Below, piece after piece: positions 20,670 through 32,420 of a DNA stretch of 64,000 nucleotides; the stretch's first letter is position 1, and the number at the start of each line of letters is the position of its first letter. Position numbers and translations under genes: made by a program. The notes under the pieces were generated by a model, which saw only the letters and a program-made list of their open reading frames with translations, did not search any database and had not been told where the DNA came from. Source of the DNA: Grifola frondosa (taxonomy: Eukaryota > Basidiomycota > Agaricomycetes > Polyporales > Grifolaceae); NCBI GenBank assembly GCA_001683735.1, contig LUGG01000045.1, forward strand, positions 60,247-124,246. The letters run 5' to 3'.

Positions 20670-22000
20670 CTTGTGCAAGAATCACCAGTGCATGGAGACT
20701 ACCGCGGCCTCAAAGGTCCAATCTCTCCTCTCCCTTGAGGGGATTGAACCGTTGAGAAGAACCACCGAGATGCGGATCCACTAAGTGCGGATCCCATCAT
20801 TCTCAGATGGTCTCTGTCGAAGGACGGTCCAGTGACTCTCAGCATTGCTAGGTATTCTAGCAACTCCTGGAGCCATACTTTGAATGCGTTGGCATCGTCA
20901 GTGCCCTCAAACTTAGAGGGTGCTGCCAGCTTCGATATTCGAAGGTAGTGGGGTGGGTCATCCATTGGTGGCTCGCTCACCATGACCTCGATCATTTCAA
21001 GGCAGTGGTGCAGGCCTATCTGCTCAATTGAGTTGATAGGGGGTTCTTCATCATCGTCCAAGTCCAGGCCAAGAGCCAGAACATCATGCTCTTGCTGTCT
21101 GCGAGGACGTGCCTGGTCCTTGGCACACATGTTGGGTGCTGCCCGATGCCGAACTCTGTCATGGTGCACAGCTGGTGCATTATGGTCAGCTCAGCGGTGT
21201 CCCCCATCCCTGCATGCAGGTGGTGCATTCACTCCCGGGCCAGCTGCTGGAGGAGCCTGGCTGCCCTGGGAACTATTGGCACATCAAAGAGGTACTTGTG
21301 TGGGACCATGTGGTGCCACACCTCGACCTTGACTGCTCGATGAGGAACTGCTCGAATGATGCAACGATGGGGACGGTTGTCCCCATCGTGGCACTGCCTG
21401 AGCAGGTGATGCATGCTGTGGTTGAAACTCAGCATGTGTAGATGGTTGAGTATGCTGGGAGGACTGAGTACCAGCGAGACCCGCTTGTCTCAGCCGGTGT
21501 GGGTGAGAGTCAGCTAGGGCCCTAGCGATACCATGGGCCCATTAGCCTGCAATATTGGTCCTGCTGCTCCGCCTCGACATCTCTCAGTCCTCCTCATTGT
21601 CCTCCTCATCCTCATCTACATGCCTCTGTACATTCCTCCTGCCTCTGTACATTCCTCCTGCCTCTCTCTCATCCCTCGCTCTGCTGTTCTGACCATGTCT
21701 GCATACAGCACATACCCTCGGACACAGGCTGAGCTGCTGACTCAGGTGGCATCATCTCCAAGTCTTCTTGGATCTGGGTGGTGCATTCAGCATGATCTTG
21801 CTCCTCGACTATTGTCGAGAGCAATTGTGAGACCTCTTGGTCTTGCTCATGCAAGTGCTTGAGCAGATCCCGGACCTCTTCTCGGTGTGCATTCATCGAC
21901 TGCACGGTGCTCACGAGCCTATTGGCTCGGATCCGTGCATGCGAGGTAGCCACGGTTGATCACTGTGAGCCACCACCATTCAATGGCAACTCACGTGGTG
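20670..22000 (-). pseudogene. LTR-retrotransposon Gag, partial
   Basis: Minus-strand Gag of a basidiomycete Ty3-type element. The N-terminal part (21953-21669) is a Glu/Gln-rich coiled coil (LLKHLHEQDQEVSQLLSTIV). The C-terminal part (21169-20699) has the capsid-like core SKFEGTDDANAFKVWLQELL, AMLRVTGPSFDRDHLRMMGS and ALSGSASRWFFSTVQSP, the usual Gag pattern F-G...F..WL...D......L.G.A..WF. It stops at about 20690 against the DIRS Gag start, with no zinc knuckle, protease or polymerase, so the element is truncated. A candidate LTR lies upstream at 22510-22723. Confidence 0.65.
21618..21666. repeat. Short direct repeat TGCCTCTGTACATTCCTCC
   Basis: Two adjacent copies of the 20-bp unit TGCCTCTGTACATTCCTCC(T) followed by a partial third. 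Lies in the Glu-rich N-terminal coding part of the Gag pseudogene; looks like replication slippage. Confidence 0.8.
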
Positions 22001-22509
22001 ACCTTTTGGTGTGGTTGACCACTTTTTCCTTAGCTCTACAATGCTCTTGTTGTGCTCATGAACTGGTGGGGAGTCGGAATGCGAACCATCTCATTTGCAT
22101 TCTGCGATTCATGTCTGGCTCTCGCCTTCGGCTTTAGCACAAAATCTATTGGATGGGCCTCTGGAAGGCCCTTCTCCATGGTCACTATTGTGACTGGAGG
22201 GAGGTCATGCCACTACATGACCACTGATCCTGCTCTTGGTGGACCAGGTTGGTCATTGGAAGCAACCGACAGCTGGTTCTGATGGCTGGTGCTGATGAAT
22301 CAGCTGTCGGTGCTGCTCTAGCGCAGGCAGCGCTAGCTCAGGTGAGCTGGGGGATGGAGGAAGTGTGGAATGTAGAAGCAGAGAAGATTCATGGGAGTGT
22401 GGGATGGTGTGTGAAAATTTCCTCGTTGGGTGCAAGCACACTTTCTGGGGAAAGAAATGTGGTAGTTCCACTTGGAACATAAAAAAGTGTAATGTGGGTG
22501 GGGGCTTAT
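22001..22509. other. Leader between LTR and Gag, no gene seen
   Basis: Sequence between the candidate LTR and the first Gag-like frame. It would be the untranslated leader of the LTR element on the minus strand. No reliable primer-binding site was identified and no protein motif was seen. Confidence 0.35.
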
Positions 22510-22723
22510 CACGCTTACACCTCACGTATGTTGCACCAGTCTCTATATTTGAGAAAGTGCAGTGTACTTGAGGAAGGTGAAGAAAGCTAGTGCTTTCTTC
22601 ACTTCTCGCACACTTTTTATACTAAATAAATACAGGTAAATAAAATGCGTAATTAATAGTATTTTTAGTAGTTAAGTCCTCGATTGAGAACTTAACTACG
22701 AAAATGGCAACGACCCGTTACAA
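22510..22723 (-). repeat. Candidate LTR (minus strand, begins TGTAACGGGTCGTTGCC)
   Basis: Read on the minus strand from 22723, the sequence begins TGTAACGGGTCGTTGCC, a start common in basidiomycete LTR retrotransposons. It holds a 10-bp inverted repeat GTAGTTAAGT/ACTTAACTAC (22669-22700) and a TATA box (AGTATAAAAAG, about 22613-22623) correctly oriented for transcription into the Gag piece. Its abrupt border with the Helitron at 22723/22724 supports this end. The inner end of the LTR is a guess, as the second LTR is not in the window. Confidence 0.45.
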
Positions 22724-24938
22724 GTCAGTATTGTAGGTACATTAGATGATATATTGTCAGTATTAATCCTGTTAGAATATTGTTTACTATTCTTATGTTC
22801 AAGAGCCAGTAATTTTGCTTGTTCTACATATTGCTTCCACTGAGTTGGGGAGTGATGCTCACTTATATATCATGAAATAAATATGATCAGCAATATCACT
22901 AATGTCATTGCTTTTAATTTCCTTACCAGCAATACAATTTGTCAACAATAACATCATATTATCCATATACTGGTAAGTTTGAGCAGTTCATTTCTCAATC
23001 TCACTCATCGGATCATCTAACTGATGTAGAAGATCCTGTTCTGTATACACAAGCACATCTTGAGCATAAGTGTCATTGTATAAATCATTTTGGTCACCAT
23101 CTACCAATGTCATAGAAATGTCATCATTTACACTGAGCCAAATAATCATCTCTAGCATTTAGACATTCATAAATTACATTTATATTTTTCATCACATCAT
23201 GGTGAGACAATTTAAAAGGTGTTCTATTAAATACATCTTCCCAATTCTGATCCTCTCTTCTCAAATTAGAATCCTGTCTCCAGCCAAAGGGGGAAAATAA
23301 AACTAACATAACCATACAATATTCTTCATGATCACCTTGATCCATCTGAGGTAATGTACCACCAACAAAATTCAGGGTATATTCAGATTGAGCATGCACT
23401 TTCAACATGCTATGTGAACTGTGCAACAGATGTCCACATTCATAAATATGTGGGCTAAGATCTTCTGTACAATCGCTATCATGACTATCATCAAACAAGT
23501 TAGGTGTATTGTCATTTGGTATGTCTTTATGCTGTTGGATATGAATATCTTTCTCATTCTTATGCAATTTATGAACAACAGTATGCACCAAATAATCATA
23601 TAAATAGTAATGCTCAAAATAGGCAGACCGGTAAATGTAATCATTCACTCGACTTAAAGGAACCACCTTATCATTGTTTAGTTGAATCAGTATGTTTTCT
23701 TTTTCAATATCACAAGGCCAACGTAACTTATCATCATCATATGCAGTACTGACAGCTCATTTAATATATAACTGCCAGAAGACAACCTTAAATGATTCAT
23801 TTGTATGATGGTCTGGATACCCTAAAAAGTATGCACAGGCAGCAGGAGCATCTATTTCCTGTAATACAGATAACACATTAACAATTTTGGTAACTAGTGA
23901 CCTAGCTTTATCAGTACATGCAACATTATTGTCTTCTATTAAGCTTTTATTATGATCCAAGACACATTGAACAGTTTCAAAAAAGGTATGAGTATTCAAG
24001 CTACTTTTAGTAATGTAATTAGTAACATACACTATTACAGCTTTAACCTGCATTCCCAACAACAAACATGTTATGTCTGTATTACACCTCATCACATAAG
24101 TCAACACTTTATTATACATGTTAATTCAAGGCTCGTTCTTTTGAAGACAAATTGCCCCAGTTTACATATTCATCATGGTCACATGATATATTTCACGAGG
24201 AAATCTCACTCAACAGTATTTCTCCTTTCCATGTATGCAACCTCTATTATGCATAGAATCATGCCTATTACAACTGTAAACAATCATATTTACTTCATGT
24301 TGAAAATCATTATGCCAACGACTTAACTGTTTAAGAATCATGTCTGCTGGTGGCATCATTGGTAAAGAAGTAGCAGGATCACAAGTAAGTATACTCAGAC
24401 CATCTACAGTAGTATCCATCATATGCTTAACATCATCCATTGTTCCCATAGAAAAATCTCCAGTACAAGAAGAAGAAAGCCAATTCAACACCTGCTGATG
24501 AAAAATTACATTATGAAGCACACGAGGACAAATTTCCTGAGAACTTACACTACATTCAATCCATAACATCATATGCAAATGTAAAGTAAGTCTTTCCTGA
24601 GATTCTACAGTGCCATAATAAGCTGATGTCTTCCCAAATAACCCTATTTGATTATTATCATATTTCAAAATACATGTAATGAATGCTTGTACCATATTGT
24701 CAAAAAACCATGCAGAAGCAATGAGGTTATGTGCAATCACTCACAAATGATCAGCAGCAGATGGTAATGCAGGTATATTACTTAACATATCAATGTATTC
24801 CACATAATAATAGAGACACAACAGATGCTTGAAATTGGCAGGTGCAAACATTATGACAAAAACTGGTGTGCCTCATTTCATTATTAATGCCATAATTTCC
24901 TTCCACTGATACTTTTTCTTTGTTGATGAACCCTGTAC

Positions 24939-25320
24939 TAGTGTTGCCATGGCTTAGTCACACCTGTTTCAGCTTTTTAGATATTCTGACATCAATTTTG
25001 CAGATAATAACATAATCATAATTGAAATTAATAGCTAAAATGTATATGTGTTTAAATGTAACACCACCATTTGCATAATTGTCCTTAATATGTTTCAATT
25101 TCAGTTACATTGGTAAAAAAAGCTGACTAAAAAGTCAGACTTTGTGATCAGCTCTTTGGCCATATCTCCATCAATACAATGTATAATATTTGGATATTTG
25201 GCAAGATTATGTGGCTATATATAGGCTATAGACTGAATGTAAGATCACTATGATATCTAAAAAACTGTCCAAGTTATGAGTCATATATCATTTAGGCCTG
25301 ACTTAGCTGCAGCAACACTA
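24939..25320 (-). mobile_element. hAT-type MITE, copy b (8-bp duplication CCCTGTAC)
   Basis: 382 bp, inverted relative to copy a; ends TAGTGTTGCCATGG and CTGCAGCAACACTA. Flanked by CCCTGTAC at 24931-24938 and 25321-25328. It lies inside the Helitron Rep coding region. Joining the flanks with a single copy of the duplication keeps the Rep reading frame (HVQG-SSTKKKYQW). Confidence 0.9.
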
Positions 25321-25614
25321 CCCTGTACATGGCCAGCCACATGATCAATGATACACATCAATTCAAAACATTGTTTCTCCTCATCATTTAGTGCTTCAAC
25401 ATATTCCCCATTATGACCATGCTTGACAAGCCAATCCAAAGCAGATGTGTTAACCCTTAAAATTTTAATTACTACAGCAGGAAAATTATACTGAGATGTT
25501 AACAAAAAGCCACCATGCATACTTGCATGTATCTGTTCATGATTAAAAATTAATAATGTGAAACACTCGTCAGTTTGAAAATGTTGATCAGCATATAACA
25601 AAAAATGACCAATG

Positions 25615-25994
25615 TAGTGTTGCCATGGCTTAGTCACACCTGTTTCAGCTTTTTAGATATTCTGACATGATTTTATAGATAGTGACATGATCTTAATTGA
25701 AATTAGTAGCTAAGATGTATATGTATTTGAATATAACACCATCATTTGCATAATAATCTTGAATGTATTTCAATTTCAGTTACATTGATAAAAAAGCTGA
25801 CTACAAAGTCGGACTTTGCAATCGGCTTTTTGGCCATATCTCCATCAATACAAGGTATAACATTTTGATATGTGGCAAGATTATGCGGCTATATATAAGC
25901 TGCAAAATGAGTGTAAGGTCACTACGATATCTGGAAAACTGCACAAGTTATGAGTCATATATCATTTAGGCCTGACTTAGCTGCAGCAACACTA
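25615..25994 (-). mobile_element. hAT-type MITE, copy c (8-bp duplication GACCAATG)
   Basis: 380 bp, same orientation as copy b and only 294 bp from it. Flanked by GACCAATG at 25607-25614 and 25995-26002. It interrupts the Helitron Rep gene between GLGRF and the FNHEQIH block. Confidence 0.9.
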
Positions 25995-27724
25995 GACCAA
26001 TGTGTGTAATTCTATCAATTCTTGTTTTAATCCTGCAATTCTCAAATCTGCCTAATCCATAGGGAAATAACCAAGGAAACATATTTGAAAATAATGTGAA
26101 ATTATGGTAAATGAATTCCAGATTTCATTCATGACCAACAGCCAAAGCTTCACCTCCAGTTTCAAAATACTTAATGGCCACAGCAATTTTTGTGTCATAA
26201 GACATACTCACAAATGTGTACCTGTTAATCCATGAACAGAAAAAGGACACTGACCATCTTCCGTCCCTCATTCCTCTTCGAAATTATTTACAGCTACACT
26301 CTGTGTGGACACCCCCTCCTCACAACTTTGCCAAGTAACACACACAGCAGGTTTAGAAGAAACATAAGTATGCATATTATCCTCTGAAATAGAAATGTCA
26401 TAATAATCAAAATGATTTATTTTTAACCAACAAAGAGCCCTCATAACAATCATATGACATACAATAAACAGAGTTTGCTGAAGATCATCAATAGTTGGTT
26501 CACATGACCCAATAAACAATAACACAATACACTCATCCATTTCAGCTCTTGTAGGAGATAATATGAAATAAACATGAGCAATAGGCTGAGAAAACATAAC
26601 GACATTTGCACATAACTTTTGCTGACCTTTGGACATCTTAGCAATGAAATAATTATGCTGCACATGAGTTATCATTATATGCTCCAAAAAAGTTGTATCA
26701 CTAAGCTCAACAGGAACAAAACCCAACCACAAACTGTTAGCCAAAGCCTGATGTGGTAAATGATGTCTCTTAACAATATTCATATAGCTAATATAAGAAT
26801 CCATTAGCTTAATGCCATTGCATAATCTAACAGCCAGCATATACAATGCAGGACCCAAAATCTCAGTAACTGCATCTCCTTCATAACCGCATTCACAACA
26901 AGTAATGCCATCACCCATATGATGAAGAGACTGCAAATCAATATCACCCACTAATAATACACATGTCTCCTTAGCCTTTACCAAATGAGCACAAATTGCA
27001 CAAGCCTTTTCACATACTTCCTGTGAACTCAAAAAAGTACACCACAATCTAACATACTCAGCCTTTTGCACAATAGTAACAGGTGGAGAAGGAAAATAAA
27101 TGTGATTACCATCACCACTATATAGTGAATGAATTCTCACAAGTGTACAAACAACTCCGCATGTTCGAATGCATGCATGAACACACAACATTTTACAAAC
27201 ACTATCAATGTTCCGAAGTTTGTGCAAAATGGATACACAATGAGCACCTGCTACCATCATTAACTCTCGATAACCTAATATGTCTATATGCTTTAAAATC
27301 CAAGAATAAGGAATTTCAACAATCACCTCTCCCAAACATAAACCCAAATCTTATACAGTTAACTCACTTTGGACCAAATGAAATTCAACTTCATAAGGAC
27401 CCTTCGGTAAGCAACCTTTGATAACCCTTATTGATTGCCATTCATCAACCTTGATGAACAACCCTTTTAATCCTGCACCGGCAGAAACTCGATCAGTAAT
27501 ATGGTTATGATTGATGAAGTCAGCACTGGTGACTCCAAGAACAAGCATCTCTGAACTGTCAGAGAGAGATTGATCATCTACAATCATCACTACAATATAT
27601 CAGTAAATATAATCTCAAGTAGAAATACAAACACATGACTCACCACAAACTGATCACTATTAATAGTGCAACATTGAACATACTGCTGTTCACAGAATAA
27701 TTAGCAATCAATGATCATGAGGAC

Positions 27725-29597
27725 ATGGCTGAGGATGAAGATGAAGATGAACTCACAAATATCAGCACTGAGATTCCACTAGCCGAGCACGAGAAATGGG
27801 CCCCACATGGCTCAAAAACAGTATGACCTGAACATGTTCAAATTTCTCAGTGCTCGCTCATGATGAGATGTTCATGCTGAACCTCCTCGACAACCTCCCA
27901 CACTTGCAACTATCGGATGATCATATGAAGACCATTCTCTGGGTGATACGAGAATGTGGCATACTGAATGTTCCGTCCCTCTCAGCTCTATGGAAACTTC
28001 AAGCATGCCTGACGAAGACCACAGCTATGGAAACTCATCATCATACATCATCATTGGGAAATCACTTCTACATGAACCACCCACTTGATCTACTGGCACT
28101 GGTTAGTGGAATCTCAAGAAATACACATGATCACTTACGAGATTGATGGAATAAAATTGGGTGAATCCTCTTGTTTGCTCATTCATTCAGCTGTACCCTG
28201 AAATTAGTTCTACAATCTCAGAGTCATGGCAAGCTGGCAAGTGGACAATGGAGTCAGACACCAATGATCTGAGCCCAATGTGGGCAGACTTCAAAAAGAC
28301 CCCTCACTGCCACTTCTACATCAGGAAGCTCGCACAGTTGTCAGACGGGCACTTTGTCATCCTGATTTGATGGCTTGTCATGCAAGGAATTGAGCACTGT
28401 GATGCATATGAAGCCAGTTGATCACATGAGGTAAGAACAGTCTCACCTTTACTTCATTCAACTTGTAGCTGACTTCTCAGTCCGAAATCTTCATAATTGA
28501 GCTACATGAGACCATTCAAGTGCCAGCAAACGCTCTCATGCAATTTTCTCAACCTTTGTGCAGCAGCAGGCCATGTGCCAAAGTTCTTTGGTCAGTATAA
28601 TCTGTCTTGTGATCTAATCTTACCCAGACTAGCTTTGGTCAGATAATTCCCCCGATTGGGTGAAGACGATGCCACACCCATTCAAAGTCTGGCATGTGGA
28701 TGACCAGCCTATGTGCTTTGTATCAGTGTATGGGCTGATGGTGTTTCTGGCAATCATAGTAAACAATATAATGCTCACAATAATGTTTATTTCGCAAATC
28801 TAAACATACCACATTGCAAACTTGACAGGAATATTTTGTGCATTTTTGCTCCACATCTCCAGATGCTTCCGCATTGGAACAATTGAATGTGCTGCAAGAG
28901 CTGTATGTGGATTGAAAATTTCTGTGTCAAATTAATTATATACTTATTTCCTATTGAAGTGCACAAGATCGATGGAAGACAGCTTACCATGGTACTCTTG
29001 AGCAGGAAATCATTTTCGTGTGATCCCATATTTTCTCCCCGATGATAATCCATAGCAATCTGAGGAGTGCTCCCATGCAGAAGGAAACATGAGTTGTCAT
29101 TGAGATATGGTCAGAGGGATAGCAGAGGAGAGGGAATCAGATGAGGGTTATGGAGCCTATTTCGAGGTAAATCTGTTGAGTCAAGAATATGTTGAAATTA
29201 CTAAAGCAGCATTGATCATTAGCCTGGACAACCACACACATGTCAGAGCACCATTGAAATAATTGAAACACAGATCCGAGCAGCATGCACTGGTGTTCAA
29301 GATGCTGTTGATGCAATCCAGATGAAGACCAGTGTCAAAGATATGATCACCCAATTTTGGCTCGGCAAAGTCATAACGAAAGCATGTGAGCTACAAGTCA
29401 TCCATTTAAGCAATCTGGATACCAGAGATGAGCGGTTGAATGACCACAAAGTGAAGGGTGCAGAGCGCGAGTCGATCAAGGATGGAATCAACAAACAGAT
29501 CCAAGGCAATCTGTTCATGTGGGTTGTGTCCCAGCTGCAAGAGCGATATGAGAACTTATCTTCCGATTCCCGTAAGTGTTATATATCAAACTTTTAA
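27725..29597 (+). pseudogene. Agaricomycete transposon-associated protein, unclassified, decayed
   Basis: Plus-strand multi-exon gene starting MAEDEDEDELTNISTEIPLA at 27725. After an intron it reads MFMLNLLDNLPHLQLSDDHM, TILWVIRECGILNVPSLSAL, HTSSLGNHFYMNHPLDLLAL, ISSTISESWQAGKW and NDLSPMWADFKKTPHCHFYI (to about 28370). A later block (28750-28850) reads NHSKQYNAHNNVYFANLNIP. The last exon (29280-29573) is a helical segment, IETQIRAACTGVQDAVDAIQ and onwards. I recognise this as a recurrent large protein of mushroom genomes that travels with transposons, but cannot assign a superfamily or function. Many stops between 28370 and 29200 show that it is dead. Confidence 0.5.
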
Positions 29598-29718
29598 TCC
29601 ACTTTAGATCACACTTACTGATTTTTATTTTAAAGCCTTGCAAAACTGTTTACCCACAGGTGATCATTACAGTCCGACATTGCAGATGCACAGTACATTG
29701 TATTTTATGTGGTCAACT

Positions 29719-30340
29719 TTATGGAGAGAAAGCTGAAAGTGCCATACAGGTTAAATCCTCACCATGATACCCTTTCATCACTTTCCCCAATGGCTTGCCT
29801 AACTTGCTAGGTTCCTTCTTAACCACTCCATGGCTGTTAGGAATATTGTCTTCATCATCTTCATCATCATCCTTCTGCTTTTGGTGGGATCTAACATTCC
29901 TTCCACCCTTCTCCTTAATTAATCGCTTCTTTGCCTTCATATTCCTTTCAATCCTGTCATTATCATCATCTGAATCATCTGAATCATTGTCATCAAACAA
30001 GTCATGGTTGTAGATGTCTTCAGAGCCTAGTTTTTCCGTATCAAACCTATCTGAACCCAACAGACTTTCCGCAGCTCAAGAGATCACATCTGGCTCAAAT
30101 GGCTGGGACATATCATGTGCTGGATTTGTCAAAATAATCCGGGCTTCTAGCTGTTTGCAGAATGGGGAATAAATTCCGGTCCACAGGTAATAAGCATAAT
30201 TGAAATTCATGATCCTTGCTTGACCCTTCAACCATCTGGCAATCTGGATGAAGTTCCTTAAGTATCTTCTCCAATCCTTCAAATCATATATCTTCTCTTG
30301 TCTAAACTGGGCAACAAAGGCTTGAATATCCTTCATGTGG
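29719..30340 (-). pseudogene. LTR-retrotransposon Gag fragment
   Basis: Minus-strand reading: MKDIQAFVAQFRQEKIYDLK, YLRNFIQIARWLKGQARIMN, YAYYLWTGIYSPFCKQLEAR, then one in-frame TGA (about 30074-30076) and AAESLLGSDRFDTEKLGSED followed by an Asp-rich, then basic, tail. The Y-R-F--I--WL----I ... YFW-GI ... AA---L-RD-FD pattern is typical of Gag from basidiomycete Ty3-type elements. It is cut on its N-terminal side by MITE d at 30344. No protease or polymerase follows within the window. Confidence 0.6.
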
Positions 30341-30343
30341 AAC

Positions 30344-30724
30344 TAGTGTTGCTGCAGCTAAGTCAGGCCTAAATGATATATGACCCATAACTTGGGCGGT
30401 TTTCCAGTTATCATAGTGATCTTATGTTCATGTGGTAGCCTATATATAGCCGCATACTATTGTCAAATATCAAAATGTTATACCTCATATTGATGAAGAT
30501 ATAGCCAAAAAGCTGATTGCAAAGTCCGACTTTTTAGTCAGCTTTTTTACCAATGTAACTGAAATTGAAACATATTAAAAATAACTATGCAAATGGGTGT
30601 GTTGCATTCAAATACATATACATTTTTGCTATTAATTTCAATTAAGATCATGTCATTATCTGCAAAATTTATGTCAGAATATCTAAAAAGCTGAAACAGG
30701 TGTGACTAAGCCGTGGCAACACTA
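30344..30724 (+). mobile_element. hAT-type MITE, copy d (no matching target duplication)
   Basis: 381 bp, same orientation as copy a. Its flanks differ: TGTGGAAC on the left and CATCATGG on the right. All four other copies in the window have perfect 8-bp duplications, so this copy probably took part in a rearrangement (for example recombination between two copies), or one flank was deleted. Confidence 0.88.
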
Positions 30725-30958
30725 CATCATGGAATGCTTCAAACACCAAGTGAGCAGCGGATGGTGGAAGGACTATGAGCATGATGAGTACACTTGCGCG
30801 GGTTGGGGAGTTTGCAATTTTATTCAGCAGAATTGAAATTTGCAGCAATGTCTCAGGTGGGTGGATTCTGCAATGTCTGCACTTCAAATAGGTGAGCTGC
30901 ATCAGAAGTCACTTCAACTCAGATCAATCTAACTATTGACAGGCTATGTTAAGCTCCA
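30725..30958. other. 234 bp between MITE copies d and e
   Basis: An open frame on the minus strand (30669-30902) partly overlaps MITE d and has no known motif. I cannot tell whether this is the rest of the Gag gene on the left or unrelated sequence. Confidence 0.3.
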
Positions 30959-31339
30959 TAGTGTTGCTGCAGCTAAGTCAGGCCTAAATGATATATGACT
31001 CATAACTTGTGCAGTTTTTCATATACCAAAGTGATTTTACACTCATTTTGTAGCCTATATATAGCCGCATAATCTTGCCACATATCAAAATGTTATACCT
31101 TGTATTGATGGAGATATGGCCAAAAAGCCGATTGCAAAGTCCGACTTTGTAGTCAGCTTTTTTACCAATGTAACTGAAATTGAAACACATTCAAGATAAT
31201 TATGCAAATGGTGGTGTTACATTTAAATACATATACATCTTAGCTATTAATTTCAATTAATATCATGTCATTATCTGTAAAACTCATGTCAGAATATCTA
31301 AAAAGCTGAAACAGGTGTGACTAAGCCGTGGCAACACTA
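30959..31339 (+). mobile_element. hAT-type MITE, copy e (8-bp duplication AAGCTCCA)
   Basis: 381 bp with the same ends as copies a and d. Flanked by AAGCTCCA at 30951-30958 and 31340-31347. Directly repeated relative to copy d, 234 bp away. Confidence 0.9.
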
Positions 31340-31631
31340 AAGCTCCATGCAAGTGCAAAATGCAACCCATCCACTTGGTGAGTGACGCTTGGACATCTAT
31401 GGGCAAACGAGCTTATGGGTGCCCATGGTCAAGCTGAAGGGATGATTTGGAACCACAGTAAGTATCTGGTGTCTGCAGTGCGAGATGTATGCAAGGAGGG
31501 ATCATGGATATTTTTCAAGCATTCCAGTGTATGTTCGACCACCTTCTGTGTGAGGATTGCTCATCTCTGACCTCCGTACACAGGACTTTATGCATGACAG
31601 GTGAATAGCAAAAATCCTGGTCCCCATGATA
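31340..31631. other. Sequence left of element K3, no gene assigned
   Basis: About 290 bp between MITE e and the K3 end. A short plus-strand frame (31382-31570) has no recognisable motif. This is the target sequence into which K3 inserted; CATGATA at 31625-31631 should be one copy of its duplication. Confidence 0.35.
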
Positions 31632-31699
31632 GAGCCCATTCAGTCCAATATTCAGTTGTAAACAACTAGCCAATGTTGATTTATGCTCAGTACATATGG

Positions 31700-32420
31700 G
31701 CCACCCAAATGGGTTGAAAAGGAATAAAATATCAGTTTGAACACATTGGCCGGATGTTCAAAAGGAACAGTTGGGCCAGGCACACCTTACATAGGGAGGT
31801 GCAGCTGGGCCAAAAATGTGCCAGCGAGCAGTGTCCGTGCATATGATTTGGCCCAAAAAATTTCTGTTTGTTTCCACCATGGGTCCAGACTGGCTGGGGA
31901 TTCTTCCAGCTGTAGTGCACATGGATTGGCTGAGTGGGTGAATGGTGAACATATGCAGATGGGCTGAAATGACCCGTGGTCAGTCTCTGCTGTTGGGCAG
32001 AGAGCAATGATAGGTCTGCTTCTGTGGCTGGGCCAAAGGGGCTGGCAGCTTTGCTTTTACAGTGGGCTGAATGGCTCCACAGTGAGTGCACACAGTGGAG
32101 CCAACTGGATCAGTGGTAATGGGTGGGCAGTCAGTCTCCTCAGGCCAGCCAAGCCAGCTAAAGCCATACTGAATTGAGCACAGTTGGGCCGAGCGGAAGC
32201 AAAGTCAGTGCCCACGGACGGGCCAAATGGGCCTGAAACTGGGTGCAGTTGGGCCAAAACTGCACTTAGTCAGTCTCCACAGGTTGGCCAAATTAGCCAC
32301 ATCTGAACGGATGCCCAATGCACGGGCCGAGTTAGCATGTGGGTTTCATCGGACTAACTGCATCCATCTTGAACATGCGCAGTTGGAGGACACGGATGCT
32401 GACCGCGTGACATGGTCATG
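31700..32420. repeat. Subterminal TTGGGCCAA-type repeats of K3
   Basis: Roughly fifteen occurrences of GGGCC/GGCCC words, most as (G)TTGGGCCAA or close variants, e.g. near 31767, 31804, 31850, 32026, 32186, 32218-32232 and 32248. The core TTGGGCC(C)AA is close to palindromic. Long open frames here, such as 32227-32784, are driven by this GC-rich repetition and carry no motif. Position just inside the element end matches the CCGG-centred repeats in K1 and K2. Confidence 0.6.

Larger units (their letters stand above)
22724..27600 (-). pseudogene. Helitron Rep protein gene, interrupted by two MITEs and lacking the helicase
   Basis: Minus-strand rolling-circle transposase. The N-terminal DUF6570-like part (27347-26268) includes LANSLWLGFVPVELSDTTF, then MFPWLFPYGLG (~26050). 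Next come FLLYADQHFQTDE and IFNHEQIHASMHGG (25600-25500). The HUH motif is HLHMMLW in YYGTVESQERLTLHLHMMLW (~24570), and the catalytic-Tyr region is VIVYVTNYITKSS (~24015). GGTLPQMDQGDHEEYCMVML (~23340) follows. Stops: TAA at 27348-27350, TGA after NNFEEE, others near 24750 and 22985. MITEs b and c sit inside with perfect 8-bp duplications. The reading ends at 22724 before any Pif1-type helicase motif, where an LTR element abuts. Protein could nick and join single strands if whole; this copy cannot. Confidence 0.8.

Noticed and set aside
22669..22700. 10-bp inverted repeat followed by CTAA, considered as a Helitron 3' end
   Set aside because: It lies inside the sequence that starts TGTAACGGGTCG and looks like an LTR with a TATA box; spacing to CTAA is also wrong for a Helitron hairpin.
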